Positions 24,926-37,627 of a DNA stretch of 64,000 bases are shown here, one piece after another. Within the stretch, counting starts at the first letter, position 1, and each line of letters begins with the position of its first letter. The stretch comes from Chimonanthus salicifolius (lineage: Eukaryota > Streptophyta > Magnoliopsida > Laurales > Calycanthaceae), in contig CM023532.1 in the NCBI GenBank assembly GCA_013350335.1, positions 38,317,708 through 38,381,707 on the forward strand, written 5' to 3'. The translations under genes and the position numbers were made by a program. The notes below the pieces were generated by a model. That model worked only from the letters and a program-made list of their open reading frames with translations, ran no database searches and was not told the origin of the DNA.

Positions 24926-26619
24926 AATTCCGAGGTGATGTTCTGAGGGACCCATTTTTAAATGATAAAATATTGTTTGATTATTGTTTTTGTCTAATCT
25001 TGATTATTATTTAATGTGTTTGATTATTTGTTATGATTTATATCCCCTTGTTAATTAAAAATGTACTAACCCCTTTCTCTTATTATTTATAGTGTAAATA
25101 TTATTGTATCCGCTTTCAGGCCGACCCTATTGGTCGAGAACTGAGTGATTCACTTTCAGGCCGACGCTATATAGTCGGACACTGAGTGACCTCGAGGCCT
25201 ACTCAAAATGTCAGATCTGGTCCTATCCAGAAGACAATCGAGAAGTGACCCGAGGATTTAGACCTAACTCAATAAGTCAATCTGGTCAATGCCCAGAAGA
25301 CAATATGAGTTTTCGACTGAGCCCATTTTTATTATATTATTATCTTGTTGATAATTTAAAAAGGCTAGAAACCAAGTAAGAGACTCATTTCCATGAACCC
25401 TGGATATTTTGTGGGAAAACGTATGATTTCCAAATACTACGTATGTGTACGTATTTATTATGTATATTGATTGTGCACTTGTATGTTGTTTGAACAGAGA
25501 CCGCGTAACCATACGATCACGGTGAGGGAACTTAACTCTGCAGATTTTGTAAACAGGTTTTATGATGAGATAAGTATTGAGCAATGAGTGGTTTCAATTT
25601 TGATGAACCCGCCCATATGCCTATACACGATGCACTATGGTAAGAGTGTTGATGTTGATTGAAATATTACGATGTTGATCGTATGAGTATGTAAGACTGC
25701 TTCCACATACCTGGGCTATTGAACCAATATCGGCCATATGAGAGATGGTTTATGTCTACTGGACCATGCTGTCGTCAGTTGCTGACTTGAGGGTGTCAGT
25801 ATCGGCTAAGTCAGAGCCGGAGATGTACTTGCAAGGATGTATTTTGACCGTGTCGGGACTTAATACTGGTCTCAGCGTAGTCGGCAGGCGTTACGGTGGA
25901 TGATAGGAGTAATTGATGATGTTGATGTATTACTTGAGATTATGCTTATTGTTATGAAGCATGTGATATTGAACTGTTGCTAACTTGTTTTAATTATTTA
26001 CTTAATGTGCATTGTTATATTTCCTTCACTGGGCTCACACCACTCACCTTTCAGGCGTTGAACCCGAGGAGGAGGACCCCCTCTTTCAGGCGTAGGGTGG
26101 TTTAGCTGCAACGGTGGTTTAGGATTCCCATAAAGGGGGAATGCCCTCATTTGTGCTTTCTGGTTCTTGGAACCTTTAGTTTTTGTGAAGTACCGGTTGT
26201 GGTACTTAGTTCTTTAAAAACTTTATGTATCGAGACTACGACGTTGCTGTAGTCTATTTGTTGTGACCATGAATGATTAATCAATGTTGGATTCTGTGTG
26301 ATCATGTTATGAGTGGATGTTATTGATATTGTTATGTCTTTTTTATGGGGCAGGCATATGATACATGTTTGAGTCCACATGATGGGATCATGTGTGATAT
26401 CTGGGCCCAACTGCTGATCCGGCCCAGTAAGAATGCTTGTGGTTTAGTTTACTTATCAAAAAAAAAAAAAATCAGTCACGTTCCGGGCCCACCCTTCGGG
26501 TCGGCGCGTGACATAAGAAGTGAGAGTTTTGAGTTCAAATTTTACTCTACTTCAAAGGGTCAACTTTTGCATGCTGTATGGATTGGTCTATGCTCTAATA
26601 AGTTCGAACACCTTAGTCA

Positions 26620-27843
26620 TCAATATAAATATATATTGATAAATCCGATATTTGAAATTTGTAAAGATATATTTAACACATTAATGTGCCTTATTATTCA
26701 TAAATGTAGAAGGAGAGCTGTGAATTGCTCAATGATAGATATTGTTGGCCATAATCTATGTCATATAGTTCACAATACATAACAGAGCCAATGTTCTTCT
26801 TTAATGATGAGAAGTAAGAAACTTCATAAATGAAAAACTGCCAATGTTCTTCTTTAATGATGAGAAGTAAGAAACTTCATAAATGAAAAACCTTCTAAAG
26901 AATAAGAAGAATAATCTAGTCAACAAGATTGAAAGTGACACAAGTGAATTGCTCTTTACTTATGTCCACTAAATTAAAAAAAATTATTCATAAGAGATTT
27001 TTGTATGTAGTCTAACATGAATGTAGAATCATAAAGTAACAAATGTATAAAATATTAATAAAAATATATAAAGCAAGTATTTTAACAAAAAAGAATAAAT
27101 AGAGAACATGAAGAAATATTTTGACTAGTTTTCATACTTCACAATGAAAGAATTATATTAAAATGGTCAGTAGTTAATTATCTAAAAAAGTCTCAACTCA
27201 AATATTTTAAAAGAATAAAGACATCATTCGTTTTAGCCGTTAACTAAAAAAGGGTTGGAATAATGGCGAGGAACTGCTTCAAGAACCAAGAGTTCTGGAT
27301 TTGATTACTTCAAAGGGCCACTGCAAGTAGAATTATTTGGTGTGTGTAAAAAAATTACCCCAAAAGGCTAAAAATGGATCCATAAAGAAAAATCACCAAT
27401 GAAATGTGAAGAAATCACTAAACTTATGGATAAGAAAAAAATAGATCCTATAAATAAAAATGAAAAATGGAGAGGTTTTGAAATAGTAGGAAGAAATAAG
27501 TTCAACAAGTAAAATCAGATTCAGAAAATGAAGATAAAGAAAAATCCTAAAAGGAAATTAGAAAAATTGTAAAAGAATGAGATCTTAAAAAGGGAGATAG
27601 AGAGTCCAAAAATAAGGAAATTGAAAAAGTCCAGTAGAAAGAAAAACCATATTTGAATAAAAATAATGGAGTAATAGGCTTTATTTTCAATAATTTTTCT
27701 ACTGCCGCCAGATATTCTTCTCGGCCTTAGATTCAAGTGGATCCTGCACTTCTACACCTAGGATCGACACCACCATGGTTGCCTAGCCCACCTCTCTACA
27801 CCTACGAAAGACCTTGGGTTTCGGTTAATTGTGGGCCCCGTTG
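26620..27843. other. Spacer with a 56-bp tandem duplication and a SINE copy
   Basis: A block containing gccaatgttcttctttaatg and gagaagtaagaaacttcata occurs twice in tandem at about 26789-26890. A family 3 SINE-like segment lies at 27252-27345. The rest is A-rich with no gene. 27720-27843 is GC-richer and borders the Athila-like insertion. Confidence 0.5.
27252..27345 (+). mobile_element. SINE family 3 fragment
   Basis: Similar to the split SINE at 23099/26514: ggttggaataatggcgaggaactg, then a box B-like agttctggatttgatta, then cttcaaagggccactgca. No duplication was found. Confidence 0.45.
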
Positions 27844-27848
27844 CCTGG

Positions 27849-30374
27849 TGATGAACACCGTAAAATTATAATTTTACCCTTTAATATTAGATTAATTAGT
27901 CCTTATTTTATAAATATTAGATATGTTTAGGTTTTTTTTTTTGTTTTACAGTTTATTTTGAAAAATATAAAAAAAAAAGAATAAAAAATGATAAAAATTG
28001 GTTAAGTCAAAAATACGGTCGACGTTACCTTCAGAAGGGTCAGGTCAAGTTGGCTAAACTAGTGAGATTTTCAGAACCAACCTTCTACACTCAGAGTAAT
28101 ATTTAAATTTTATTATCTAAATTTTGAGTGAAAGTCGAGTATCATTTATTGTCGGTCGGGGTGTCCAAACGCTTAGGATAAGAAAGAACCATTTCGATTT
28201 CTTTTCTTTTCTTTTCCCATTTCTTTTCTATGTTTTGTTTTCTTTACGTGGTTGCAGGACTCGTGAGAGAAAGAGAGGGAAGAGCAGCAACCAGCGATGG
28301 TGAAGAAAACTGAGAGGCAGGGCAGCGACAACAAGCAGAGCAGCCAGCTGTGAGCAGAAGTAGAGAGCCGAGCAGCAGCCAGTGCAAATCGGCTGCCCAC
28401 TTGAGCAGCAACAGCAGCCCGAGCAGCAGCTGAGGAAGGAGCAGCGGCAACCAACAGCCAAAGCAGCTGTAATCAGCAGTCCACACAGCAGGTAGCGTCG
28501 ATAGAAAGTGGAGAACAGCAAGGTTCCATCGCAGCCGGCTGTTAAACAACAGCCAGTGAGAACGGCAGCTGAGATGAGAAGATGGCAGCCAGCTGAACGG
28601 CAGCCAGTTGAAGAAAACTGAGAGGCAGAGCAGCTGCAGCTGCAACCAACAGACAACAGCACGGGCAACGGCAGCCAGTAGCACCAGCCCGAGCAAAGGC
28701 AGAACAGCAACAGCCGCCCGAGCAGCCAGCGGCGACACACAGCGATGCATACAGCAGCAGCACACAGATGGGTCCTCTGGGCCTGTTTCCAACAGAGAAC
28801 AGCAAGCAGAGTAGCGAGCAGCAGTCTGAGAGACAGAGGGCAACAGAAAGCAGCCATGAACAGAGCACCGCAAACAGCAGTCTGAGCAGAGAAAGAGAAG
28901 CAAACGGCAGCTGAGACCAAGACAGAGAAATAGCAGAACAACTCGGTTTTGAGATGAGTTGTACAGATTTGCCAAGAAAGTAGAGATAAGAAAGATCAGC
29001 TGGGGTTCAAAATTGGAGCACTGCTGTGCAGCTTGGAATGAGAGGAAGATAAGGATAAGAAGGAGATGGGTTGTGCAGATCGTCCAACTGAGATAAGGAT
29101 GAGGAGCTGCCAAGTGGCTGATTTTGAAATTCAGAAGAGAGCTAGATAGGGATAAGGAGAAAAGAAAAGAAAGATAAAAAGAAAAGAAATAGCCGATGAA
29201 GAGATAGAGGCGTGGAAGAGAGGAGTCTGTGAAGAGCTGTTTTCAAATTCAAATCAGACAAAGATAGAGAAGAGATAAGATAAGAGAGAAGAATCGGCTG
29301 AAAGAAAAGATAAGAAAGAAATAGAAGGGCAGTCAGTTGGGGAGTTATCTGAAGAAGATAAGAAAGAAACAGCTGCCGTTGGAAGCTGGGTTTCAAAAAT
29401 AGAAGGGATAAGGAGACGAAGAAAGACAAGGCTCAAACCCCGGCTGAATTTGAATTTGAAATATCCCGGCTGAGTTTAAACGACTTTTATCTCATCCCAT
29501 CTCATCCCCTCTCTTCTATAAATTCAAGGCTTTAGATCCATTGAAGGTGGAACCGGGCAAGACATTGAAGGCTGAAATTGGACGGCGAAAGACAGGAGAA
29601 AAATAAATAATTTCTTGTAAGTTATTTTATTTTATTTTTATTTAAAGTCCAAAAGATTTGTAATTCATTTCCAATTTATTAATAAAAATTCATGGCAGTT
29701 GTTTAGATTTATGGTGATCCCAGTTATTAAAATATTTAATAATGATGATTTGTATTCTATTTTTGATTCTTTTTATGAACTTTATGTAAGAAAAAAAATA
29801 TTTTTAGAATTTTTTTTCAAGGAAAGTAGAACCCCTATTAGGATCAGTGGGACTTGCCGTCTTTCCAATCTAAGGTTCTTATCAAGAACAGTTGTTTTAG
29901 ATTTGGGGAAACACAAGTATAAAACCCGCTCAAGCCTAAGGCTTGAATTGGAAAAAAAATCTGATTTAAAGGATGACATAAAAATTCTAATTAGAACTTT
30001 AATAGAAAATAAATTTGAATTATATTTTATAACTCTAGAACATTTCATAGTCTAGGCCGTGATTTTATTATTTTTAATTGGATAACATGGCACATCGATG
30101 TTTGACCGGATTCCATTGTAGATTATGTAAAAAAATTTGTTCTTGATTTATTTTTCTTTTTCTCAAAAATTCATCAAAACTATTCATTATTCTAAATTAA
30201 GATTATAACTAAATGTTTTAGAAAATTATTTCCTTAAATCACATCATTTTTAAATAGTGCGATTTTTTTATTTCGTACATATATTTTGTAGATTTCCCTT
30301 GGGTACGACCTCGCACTCATACTCTATACTATAAACCGGTTCGTACGCTTGCGAGTAATTTAAAATTCACATCA
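27849..30374 (+). repeat. 5' LTR of the Athila-like element
   Basis: 2526 bp, TGATGAACACCG...ATTCACATCA. The middle (28250-28950) is GC-richer and full of CAG/AGC trinucleotides, and 29000-29440 is purine-rich. Long minus-strand frames through these parts are composition effects. Confidence 0.95.
29517..29523 (+). promoter_or_regulatory. TATA box in 5' LTR
   Basis: TATAAAT after a pyrimidine-rich ctcatcccctctcttc stretch. It is the likely core promoter of the element, and the same box is at 42075-42081 in the 3' LTR. Confidence 0.65.
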
Positions 30375-30377
30375 AGT

Positions 30378-30399
30378 TTTTGGCGCCGTTGCCGGGGAA
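30378..30399 (+). other. Primer-binding site
   Basis: TGGCGCCGTTGCCGGGGA starts a few bases after the 5' LTR. It is complementary to a tRNA 3' end carrying ...GGCAACGGCGCCA, the PBS type reported for Athila/Tat elements (tRNA-Asp class). Confidence 0.85.
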
Positions 30400-31318
30400 A
30401 TCTCGAAATAAAAATTGTGTGCTATTAAATTATGCGATTTTTGAAAATAAATCTAATACTGCAGATATGTCTTAATTTAGAATTTCATCTAACTTATTTA
30501 TTTATTTATTTATTTATTTATTTGAATTAGAATCTTCACCAAAGCTTTTTATTGTCTATTTTGCAGGAATTTTATTTACGCTGCGCTTAAAATCGATGGG
30601 GATATGCACAAAAGGCTAAAACGTTTCGCAAAGCTTAAAAATGCGCGCTTAAAAAAAAAAATTGCTGAAAATACGCATAAAAGGCTAAGGTGAGTTTTTA
30701 ATTTTTTTATTTATCTCATGCATTCATATAGATTTATTTAGGGTGTTATTTATTACTATTTGAATTTAATCTGTCCATGCATTTAGGTTGTTAGTATTCA
30801 TGCATTAGTTTAGATTGTTTTATTAATGTTTGTATATTGATTTGAATGCTGTATGGTAATCTAGGATTGCATTTTCACAATACTTAGAAAAATAAGACTA
30901 GTAAAATTGGTTCATGCACTTCCCTAATAAAATCAATTAAGGAACCATTAGGCTAGAATTTAGGGTTTCATGCTCAATAGGAACCTTTTTAATCTAAATT
31001 AATTTTTGCAACCGGTGAATATTTTATCTTCAATCATGGTGTCTAGGATTAGTTCTGTCACCAAGGTGTAAAGAGCCTAAGGATAAGTGGAAATGCAGAT
31101 GCCGTGTGCTCCTCCACTTACCTGGGAACTTACCTGGCCATGATTGTGGTTAAGCTCTCACCGGAGACTTAGATTATTTGGAGAGAAAAGTAGGAGCAGT
31201 CTAGAAACAATCCTTAGGGTCCCAATAAAAAATTTTGATTGCATTATTGCAATTCAAATTTAGATTTAGGCATTCTTCTTGTGTGAATTTGGATGAACAT
31301 GAATGAGCGTGATTGTGT
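30400..31318 (+). other. Untranslated leader with a putative mini-exon
   Basis: AT-rich leader between PBS and gag. The segment 30567-30689 is bounded by an acceptor-like tctattttgcag and a donor-like aag|gtgagt. A diverged copy of the leader, with the same two boundaries, lies at 37857-38416. Confidence 0.6.
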
Positions 31319-32458
31319 ATGAAATATTGGTATCGTGATTCACACAACCGTTTAGTTCGAGTCAAGTCTTCTGTCGATTTACCGATCGTTGTGTCCGGAG
31401 CTCAGTCTAGCTTAGTTATAGACGGTCCAATTCCATCACCACCACCATCACCCAAAATGGCCGAAGAAAGAATCGAAGAGAGAACCCTCCAAGATTATTT
31501 TTCAGCAGTCACCCCCAATACACCATCAAGCATAGTTGTCCCACCAACTAATGCAGCCTTTGAACTCAAACCAGCCCTATTACATCTTCTACCCACTTTT
31601 CATAGTTTTGATCATGAGGATCCTTACCTACACATCAAAGAATTTTTAGAAATCTGCGCCACCATCAGACTTCAAGGCATCTCTGATGAATCCATCAAAC
31701 TTCGTTTATTTCCTTTTTCTCTTAAAGAAAAAGCGAAATCTTGGCTAAATTCTCTACCTCCAAATTCCATCACAACTTGGGATCTGTTAGCCAACAAATT
31801 TTTGAATAAATTTTTCCCTGTATCTAAAACTAACGCCCTCAAGAAAGAAATTTCAAATTTTAATCAGAAAGAGGGTGAACAATTCTATGAATCATGGGAA
31901 AGATTCAAAGATACGTTGAATAAATGTCCCCACCACGGTTTTGAAACGGGAAGACTCGTGCAATTCTTTTATGATGGTTTAACCATCTCAAACCGCACAA
32001 TGGTCGAGTCTATGAAGGGTGGAGAATTTTTGATGCTAACTGCAACCAATGGATGGAATTTCTTAGAAACCTTGGCAGTAAGTTCTCAGCGATGGGACTT
32101 CTCCAAAAGGGATAATTCAGCCCAAACCTCAAAAAGAGGAGGTTTATACGAAGTTAGTACCGACTTTGATGTTAAGCTTGCAATCGCAAACTTAACAAAG
32201 AAAATCGATACGTTAGCAATGACCCAGGCGATGAACCCAACAGTAGGATTGAATGTAGAGGTTTGCGCAATGTGTTCTAACTTAGGACACACTGCCCAAA
32301 ACTGTCCTTCCTTTGGACCTAACACTGAGTGCTCACCCGAACAGGCCAACGCACTCAATAATTTCGGGAGACAGCAGGGAACCCTTTCTCTGCCACATAC
32401 AATCCTAATTGGCAGAATCATCCCAATTTTTCTTGGCGCCAGAACCAACCTCCTGTAG
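31319..32458 (+). pseudogene. gag: gag (frameshifted from pol)
   Basis: Encodes the capsid/nucleocapsid polyprotein part of the element. The first ATG in frame is at 31319. The retrotransposon gag core is at about residues 95-220 (for example SFDHEDPYLHIKEFLE and KEKAKSWLNSLP). A CCHC zinc knuckle follows near residue 320, C-x2-C-x4-H-x4-C (CAMCSNLGHTAQNC). Soon after, near 32370-32390, gag-like sequence leaves this frame, ends in unrelated residues and stops at 32456-32458. A Pro/Gln/Asn-rich linker continues in the pol frame from the same point. This looks like a single-base lesion, since Athila gag and pol are usually one reading frame. Confidence 0.85.
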
Positions 32459-32652
32459 GTCAAGGACCCCCTCAATATCAAGGTCCACCATATCAAAATC
32501 CACCATACCAACCACCTCAGAACCAACCATTCCATCAATCTCAAAATCATCCAGCCCAGTCAAATCAGTCTTATCAATCCAATCCAGCTCAGTCAAATCA
32601 GTCTTATCAATCTGGTCCATCTCAGCAACGTAAGCCCTCTCTCGAGGATACG

Positions 32653-35600
32653 TTGCAACAGTTCATGCAGTCTACCCAACAGGCTATGCACAAGCTTGAG
32701 ACACAGCTTGGGCAATTAGCCACTGTAATAGGAGATAGGGAGAAAGGTAAATTTCCAAGTCAGCCTATCCCAAACCCTAAGGGCCAAAATGAAGTTTCAT
32801 CGTCTAATCCAGAAGACGCTAACTCCATTATTGCCTTGAGATCCGGGAGACAGGTAGATAATAAAGTAAAATTACCTCCGCAACCGGAAGACCAGGCCAC
32901 TGGTCATTCCAAGCATCAGGATGACCCATCTAGATCATCCCTAGTCCAAAACGAACCGGATCCATCTGCTAGAAAAACTTATGTACCTAGGGCTCCGTAC
33001 CCTCAGAGGCTCATCACTAAGAAAGGGGTACCTTATGGTGACATATTAGAGGTCTTCAAAAATGTCAATATCAATATTCCTCTACTAGATGCCATCAATC
33101 AGATACCCTCGTACGCTAAGTTTCTTAAAGACCTCTGTACGGCGAAACAGAAAACTAATGTTCCCGTAAAAGCATTTCTAGCAGAAAATGCAAGTGCTCT
33201 TCTCCAACAACCGTTCCCAATTAAACATAAGGACCCTGGGTGCCCAACCATTGCATGCACCATTGGCACATATGAAGTTGAAAGGGCCTTATTAGATTTG
33301 GGAGCTAGTGTTAGCCTACTGCCATATTCCATTTATGAGCAGTTGGGGCTGGGAGAGCTTAAGCCCACTCCTATCACACTACAGTTAGCTGACCGCTCTG
33401 TAAAAATTCCAAGGGGTGTGATAGAAGACGTTCTGGTGAAAGTAGACAAATTCTACTTTCCGGTCGATTTTGTTGTGCTGGATACACAACCAGTTCAGAA
33501 CGAAAGTGGGCACATTCCGGTTATTTTAGGACGACCATTTTTGGCCACTGCGAAAGCTGTTATTAATTGCCAAAATGGTATGCTTAAGTTGTCATTTGGA
33601 GATCTGACAACAGAACTCAATGTGTTTGGCCTTTGTCGACAACCTTTTTGCACAGACGATCCATATGAGGTTAACATGATTCAGAGTTCTGTTCAAGAGT
33701 CCTTCCTTCACTTCATTTGTGATGACCCATTTGAGAAGACTCTGTCCACTTATGGCACAGACTTCAATGAAGATGGTAAACAAGAAGTGAACGAAATATT
33801 TGACGCATCTCCATATGTGCGAAGGTTCTCCAAATTTGAACCTCTCCCTATTAGTCAATCTGTACTGACCCCCTCTATCGAGAAGCCACCAAAGTTAGAG
33901 CTTAAGCCACTTCCTGAAACATTGAAATATTCCTATCTTGGACCATCAGAAACGTTACCTGTGATCATAGCTTCCGATTTAACTTCTGAGCAGGAGTCTA
34001 AACTCCTTGCTATTTTAAGAGATCACCGTGAAGCTATTGGATGGTCCATTGCCGATCTCAAAGGAATTAGCCCATCTGTGGTCATGCATAAAATTCACTT
34101 GGAAGAAAATTCCAAGACATCCAGAGAACCACAGAGGCGGCTAAATCCGGCAATGCAGGATGTGGTACGAGCCGAGATTTTAAAACTTCTCGAGACGGGT
34201 ATTATCTACCCGATCTCCGATAGTAAATGGGTGAGTCCAATACAGGTTGTACCTAAGAAATCGGGTGTTACGGTAGTAAAAAATCAGGATAATGAGTTGG
34301 TGCCAACCCGCATCCAAACGGGTTGGAGAGTTTGCATTGACTACCGTAAGCTAAATACTGTTACTCGAAAGGACCATTTTCCTCTTCCGTTCATCGATCA
34401 GATGCTTGAGCGGTTAGCCGGTCATGCATTTTATTGCTTCCTTGATGGTTATTCCGGTTATAACCAAATCTACGTTGCTCCTGAGGATCAGGAGAAGACC
34501 ACCTTCACATGTCCATTCGGTACGTTCGCATATCGTCGTATGCCATTCGGATTGTGCAATGCACCAGCCACTTTTCAACGGTGCATGATCAGTATTTTCT
34601 CCGATATGGTCGAACGTTTCCTAGAAGTCTTCATGGATGACTTCTCTGTGTTTGGGTCCACTTTTGACCAGTGCCTGCACCATCTGAGCCTTGTGCTAAT
34701 CAGGTGCAAAGAAAAGAACTTGGTATTGAATTGGGAAAAATGTCACTTTATGGTGAAAAACGGCATAGTACTAGGGCATATTATCTCTGAAAAGGGTATC
34801 GAAGTGGACAAGGCAAAGGTCAACCTGATCTCTAATTTACCAAGACCCCAAACCGTTAGAGAGATCAGGTCATTCTTAGGTCATGCTGGTTTTTACAGGA
34901 GGTTTATAAAAGATTTCAGTAAAGTTTCAAAACCTCTCTGTAAACTCTTGGCTAAGGATGCTAATTTCGATTTTGATGATGAGTGCATTCAAGCCTTTGA
35001 AAAATTGAAAACCGCTCTGACCTCCGCTCCGATAATACAACCACCTGTTTGGTCTGTCCCTTTTGAAATTATGTGCGATGCCTCCGATTATGCAGTCGGA
35101 GCCGTTTTAGGACAAAGGTTAAATCGGTTGCCTCATGTTATCTACTATGCTAGCAAAACTCTCAATGACGCCCAACTCCATTATTCCACAACGGAAAAAG
35201 AGTTGTTAGCTGTCGTTTTTGCTTTAGATAAGTTTCGATCCTACTTAGTGGGTTCGAAAGTCATTATCTATTCTGATCATGCAGCACTTAAGTATCTACT
35301 TTCCAAGAAAGATGCTAAGTCTCGCCTGATCCGATGGATATTGCTACTACAAGAGTTTGATATGGAAATCCGGGACAAGAAAGGTTCTGAAAATGTAGTA
35401 GCAGACCACTTATCTAGATTGATAACTGAGTTCACCGATGAGACCCGTCCTATCACTGAGTCCTTCCCTGATGAGCAACTCATGTCAGTGTCCCAAGTAC
35501 CATGGTTTGCCGATATTGTGAACTATCTTGTTACTAGTCAAATGCCCCCGCATTGGACTAAGCAAGATAGGTCTAAGTTTCTGGTCCAGGTCAAAAGTTT

Positions 35601-36798
35601 TATTTGGGATGACCCTTATCTTTTTAAACACTGTGCGGATCAAATCATTCGTCGGTGTGTCCCAGAAGAAGAGCAAAATCGTGTCATAAGTTTCTGCCAT
35701 GACCAGGCCTGTGGAGGGCATTTTAGCGCAAGAAAGACAACTGCAAAAATTTTGCAGTGTGGATTTTATTGGCCCTCCATGTTTCGAGACACCCACACTT
35801 TCTGTGTCTCGTGTAATAGGTGTCAAAGATTGGGAAGTATCTCTCGTAGAAATATGATGCCTTTAAACCCCATCCTAACCATTGAGCTTTTTGATGTTTG
35901 GGGCATCGATTTCATGGGACCATTTCCTAATTCTTTCGGCAATCAATATATCCTTGTAGGGGTCGACTATGTGTCAAAATGGGTCGAAGCGGTGGCTTGC
36001 AAAACCAATGACCACAAGGTTGTCCTTCGCTTCATTAAAGAAAACGTTTTCTCTCGATTTGGAATTCCACGAACCATCATTAGTGACGAGGGTAAACACT
36101 TTTGCAACCGCCCATTTGCTAATTTGTTAAAATCATACGGGGTGACGCATAAAGTGGCTACTCCTTATCATCCACAAACAAGTGGCCAAGTGGAAATTTC
36201 GAATAGAGAGATTAAGCGTATTCTCGAGAAGACAATCAATCCAAATCGGAAAGATTGGTCTTCCAGACTCATTGACGCACTATGGGCGTACCGTACAGCT
36301 TTCAAAACGCCTATAGGAATGTCACCCTACCGTCTGGTCTATGGAAAGGCTTGTCATCTTCCAGTCGAGCTAGAGCACAAAGCCTATTGGGCAATCAAAA
36401 ATTTCAATTTTGCTCTAGACTCTGCTGGACAACATCGGAAACTTCAGCTTGTTGAGCTGGAGGAATTACGAAATGAAGCCTATGACACGGCTAAAAGGTA
36501 CAAAGACCAGATGAAAGTGTTTCATGATAAACACATATTGAGAAAATCTTTTACAGTTGGTCAGAAGGTCTTGTTGTACGAGTCAAGGATGCATCTTTTT
36601 CCTGGGAAGTTAAGGTCCAAATGGATAGGTCCATTCATTGTTTCATTTGTATTCCCACATGGGGTAGTACAGATCAGGCATCCTACGAGTGGTCGTGCGC
36701 TCAAAGTTAATGGGCAACGATTAAAGCCATTTTTATCGTTCCCCACTCCTGAAGAAGAGACTGAGGTTGAGTTAGCTGATCCAGTGTATCAGGACTGA
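32653..36798 (+). CDS. pol: pol polyprotein (protease, RT, RNase H, integrase)
   Basis: A 1381-residue open frame counted from the first ATG; the frame is in fact open from about 32383. The aspartic protease has DLGAS at residue 215, the Athila-type variant of D-S/T-G. The reverse transcriptase has FMDD at residues 660-663 in place of YxDD. The RNase H has D809 and D875 in expected contexts (CDASD, YSDHAAL). The integrase has an HHCC finger from about residue 1016 and a catalytic triad D1086, D1145, E1181 with DD35E spacing. Near the second Asp the text is SDEGKHF rather than the usual SDGGxHF. The frame ends shortly after the integrase C-terminal domain with no chromodomain. No stop interrupts pol, but it cannot be translated from gag in the same frame here. 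Confidence 0.95.
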   Translation: MQQFMQSTQQAMHKLETQLGQLATVIGDREKGKFPSQPIPNPKGQNEVSSSNPEDANSIIALRSGRQVDNKVKLPPQPEDQATGHSKHQDDPSRSSLVQNEPDPSARKTYVPRAPYPQRLITKKGVPYGDILEVFKNVNINIPLLDAINQIPSYAKFLKDLCTAKQKTNVPVKAFLAENASALLQQPFPIKHKDPGCPTIACTIGTYEVERALLDLGASVSLLPYSIYEQLGLGELKPTPITLQLADRSVKIPRGVIEDVLVKVDKFYFPVDFVVLDTQPVQNESGHIPVILGRPFLATAKAVINCQNGMLKLSFGDLTTELNVFGLCRQPFCTDDPYEVNMIQSSVQESFLHFICDDPFEKTLSTYGTDFNEDGKQEVNEIFDASPYVRRFSKFEPLPISQSVLTPSIEKPPKLELKPLPETLKYSYLGPSETLPVIIASDLTSEQESKLLAILRDHREAIGWSIADLKGISPSVVMHKIHLEENSKTSREPQRRLNPAMQDVVRAEILKLLETGIIYPISDSKWVSPIQVVPKKSGVTVVKNQDNELVPTRIQTGWRVCIDYRKLNTVTRKDHFPLPFIDQMLERLAGHAFYCFLDGYSGYNQIYVAPEDQEKTTFTCPFGTFAYRRMPFGLCNAPATFQRCMISIFSDMVERFLEVFMDDFSVFGSTFDQCLHHLSLVLIRCKEKNLVLNWEKCHFMVKNGIVLGHIISEKGIEVDKAKVNLISNLPRPQTVREIRSFLGHAGFYRRFIKDFSKVSKPLCKLLAKDANFDFDDECIQAFEKLKTALTSAPIIQPPVWSVPFEIMCDASDYAVGAVLGQRLNRLPHVIYYASKTLNDAQLHYSTTEKELLAVVFALDKFRSYLVGSKVIIYSDHAALKYLLSKKDAKSRLIRWILLLQEFDMEIRDKKGSENVVADHLSRLITEFTDETRPITESFPDEQLMSVSQVPWFADIVNYLVTSQMPPHWTKQDRSKFLVQVKSFIWDDPYLFKHCADQIIRRCVPEEEQNRVISFCHDQACGGHFSARKTTAKILQCGFYWPSMFRDTHTFCVSCNRCQRLGSISRRNMMPLNPILTIELFDVWGIDFMGPFPNSFGNQYILVGVDYVSKWVEAVACKTNDHKVVLRFIKENVFSRFGIPRTIISDEGKHFCNRPFANLLKSYGVTHKVATPYHPQTSGQVEISNREIKRILEKTINPNRKDWSSRLIDALWAYRTAFKTPIGMSPYRLVYGKACHLPVELEHKAYWAIKNFNFALDSAGQHRKLQLVELEELRNEAYDTAKRYKDQMKVFHDKHILRKSFTVGQKVLLYESRMHLFPGKLRSKWIGPFIVSFVFPHGVVQIRHPTSGRALKVNGQRLKPFLSFPTPEEETEVELADPVYQD

Positions 36799-37180
36799 TT
36801 TGCGGATCCATACCCATTCACCTACCTACCCATCTTCATCATTTCCATTACCCTAACCCACATATCCATCTGTCTATGTCTGAGTCAGTCTGCATTTTCA
36901 GTGTCTAGTTTAGGTTTTCATTGAGTCAGGATAGGATTTTTATTTGGTCCATTTTGCACCTCATGCATTCCTAGGTATGTCCAAACCCGATTGTTCGTTT
37001 TCTAAAAAATTTCTCTTTTTCACCTGGCCAGTGTCAATTAGAGAACATTGAGGACAATGTTCAATTTAAGTTTGGGGGTACTGAGGGTCATCGATTAAAA
37101 ATTTTAGATTAAAAAAAAAAATAAATCATCATCTGTTTTGTCTTTGTGACCAGCAGACGTTAAAGAACTGGATAGGAGTC
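36799..37180 (+). other. Post-pol spacer with an internal polypurine-tract copy
   Basis: Non-coding. 37067-37080 reads taagtttgggggta, identical to the 14 bases at 40390-40403 just before the 3' LTR. It is preceded by gaacattgaggacaatgttc, an imperfect inverted repeat. Confidence 0.7.
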
Positions 37181-37627
37181 ATGCACGTAGACGGTCGAGT
37201 TTTTGTCTTCGCTTTGTGTCTGTCTAGAACACAAGTTCCCCCAGACTTGTGTAGGAAAATTGTTTCCTTAGCTATGAGGGTGAGGAAGCTGGAAATCCAA
37301 GAGGAGCAACCCAGACCTCTTTGTGGTCGAAGCACTCTGGCTGCAAAGAGGAAAGCTAAGAGGCTAGGAGTCTGTCACAAATGTGGACGTGGGAATTGTA
37401 ATGAAAAAATATCTGAACAAGGAGTTCGCTGTGTGACAGCAGCAAAACATAGACCTATTAGTGAAAATAGACAGATTTATTTGGACCTAGTCAAAGGTAG
37501 AGTAAGTCCAGAAAGACTGAGACTCCTTGGTGTTCAAAGAACTGTTGATTTTCGCTTAGGGGACTATAAACGTCTTGACAATAAAATTTTAAAAATAAAT
37601 TTTAAAAAAAATTTAAAAAAAATTTAA
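37181..37627 (+). CDS. NABP-like basic Cys-rich protein, copy 1
   Basis: 148 codons from the ATG at 37181. The N-terminal segment contains VPPDLCRKIVSLA. Next come a basic stretch (GRST then AKRKAKR) and a compact Cys/His cluster (VCHKCGRGNC, with a further Cys 14 residues on). A VKGRVSPE segment lies further downstream. This order resembles the nucleic-acid-binding Cys-rich proteins of plant Betaflexiviridae (carlavirus and vitivirus type, Pfam Viral_NABP), several of which bind RNA and suppress silencing. It is not an env-like protein: no signal or membrane segment is seen. From 37583 an AT-rich insertion replaces the C-terminal end found in copy 2, so the last 15 residues are probably not native. 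The viral resemblance is by eye only. It could alternatively be a plant gene of similar motif. Confidence 0.6.
   Translation: MHVDGRVFVFALCLSRTQVPPDLCRKIVSLAMRVRKLEIQEEQPRPLCGRSTLAAKRKAKRLGVCHKCGRGNCNEKISEQGVRCVTAAKHRPISENRQIYLDLVKGRVSPERLRLLGVQRTVDFRLGDYKRLDNKILKINFKKNLKKI

Larger units (their letters stand above)
23137..26513 (+). mobile_element. Solo LTR, 3.4 kb, probably Ty3/Gypsy (Tekay/Del-like)
   Basis: Begins TGTAATACCC and ends GCGTGACA, flanked by the exact duplication TAAGA (23132-23136 and 26514-26518). There is no PBS, polypurine tract or coding domain inside, so it is a solo LTR or LTR-only insertion. The length, the TGTAATACCC start and the ttcactgggctcacaccactcacc block near 26024-26047 resemble LTRs of Tekay/Del chromoviruses. 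That assignment is by family impression only. A TATA box at 24030-24036 sets the orientation. A poly(A) tract at 26459-26471 lies near the end. Confidence 0.8.
23099..26620 (+). mobile_element. SINE family 3 copy, split by an LTR insertion
   Basis: The SINE head is at about 23099-23136 (ggagttggagtgatggttaag) and its body resumes at 26514 (gtgagagttttgagttcaaattttactc) after the inserted LTR 23137-26513. Joining the halves at the TAAGA duplication restores an uninterrupted tRNA-like head. A related copy is at 27252-27345. Confidence 0.6.

Noticed and set aside
28228..29113. Long minus-strand open frames (up to 289 codons) in both LTRs of the Athila-like element, repeated at 40785-41670
   Set aside because: They lie in CAG/purine-rich LTR sequence, are low-complexity (Leu/Ser/Cys-rich), and are duplicated only because the LTRs are near-identical. 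No domain is recognisable.
32340..32460. Programmed gag-pol frameshift
   Set aside because: Athila elements usually keep gag and pol in one frame, and no convincing slippery site with a downstream structure was seen. A single-base lesion explains the change better.
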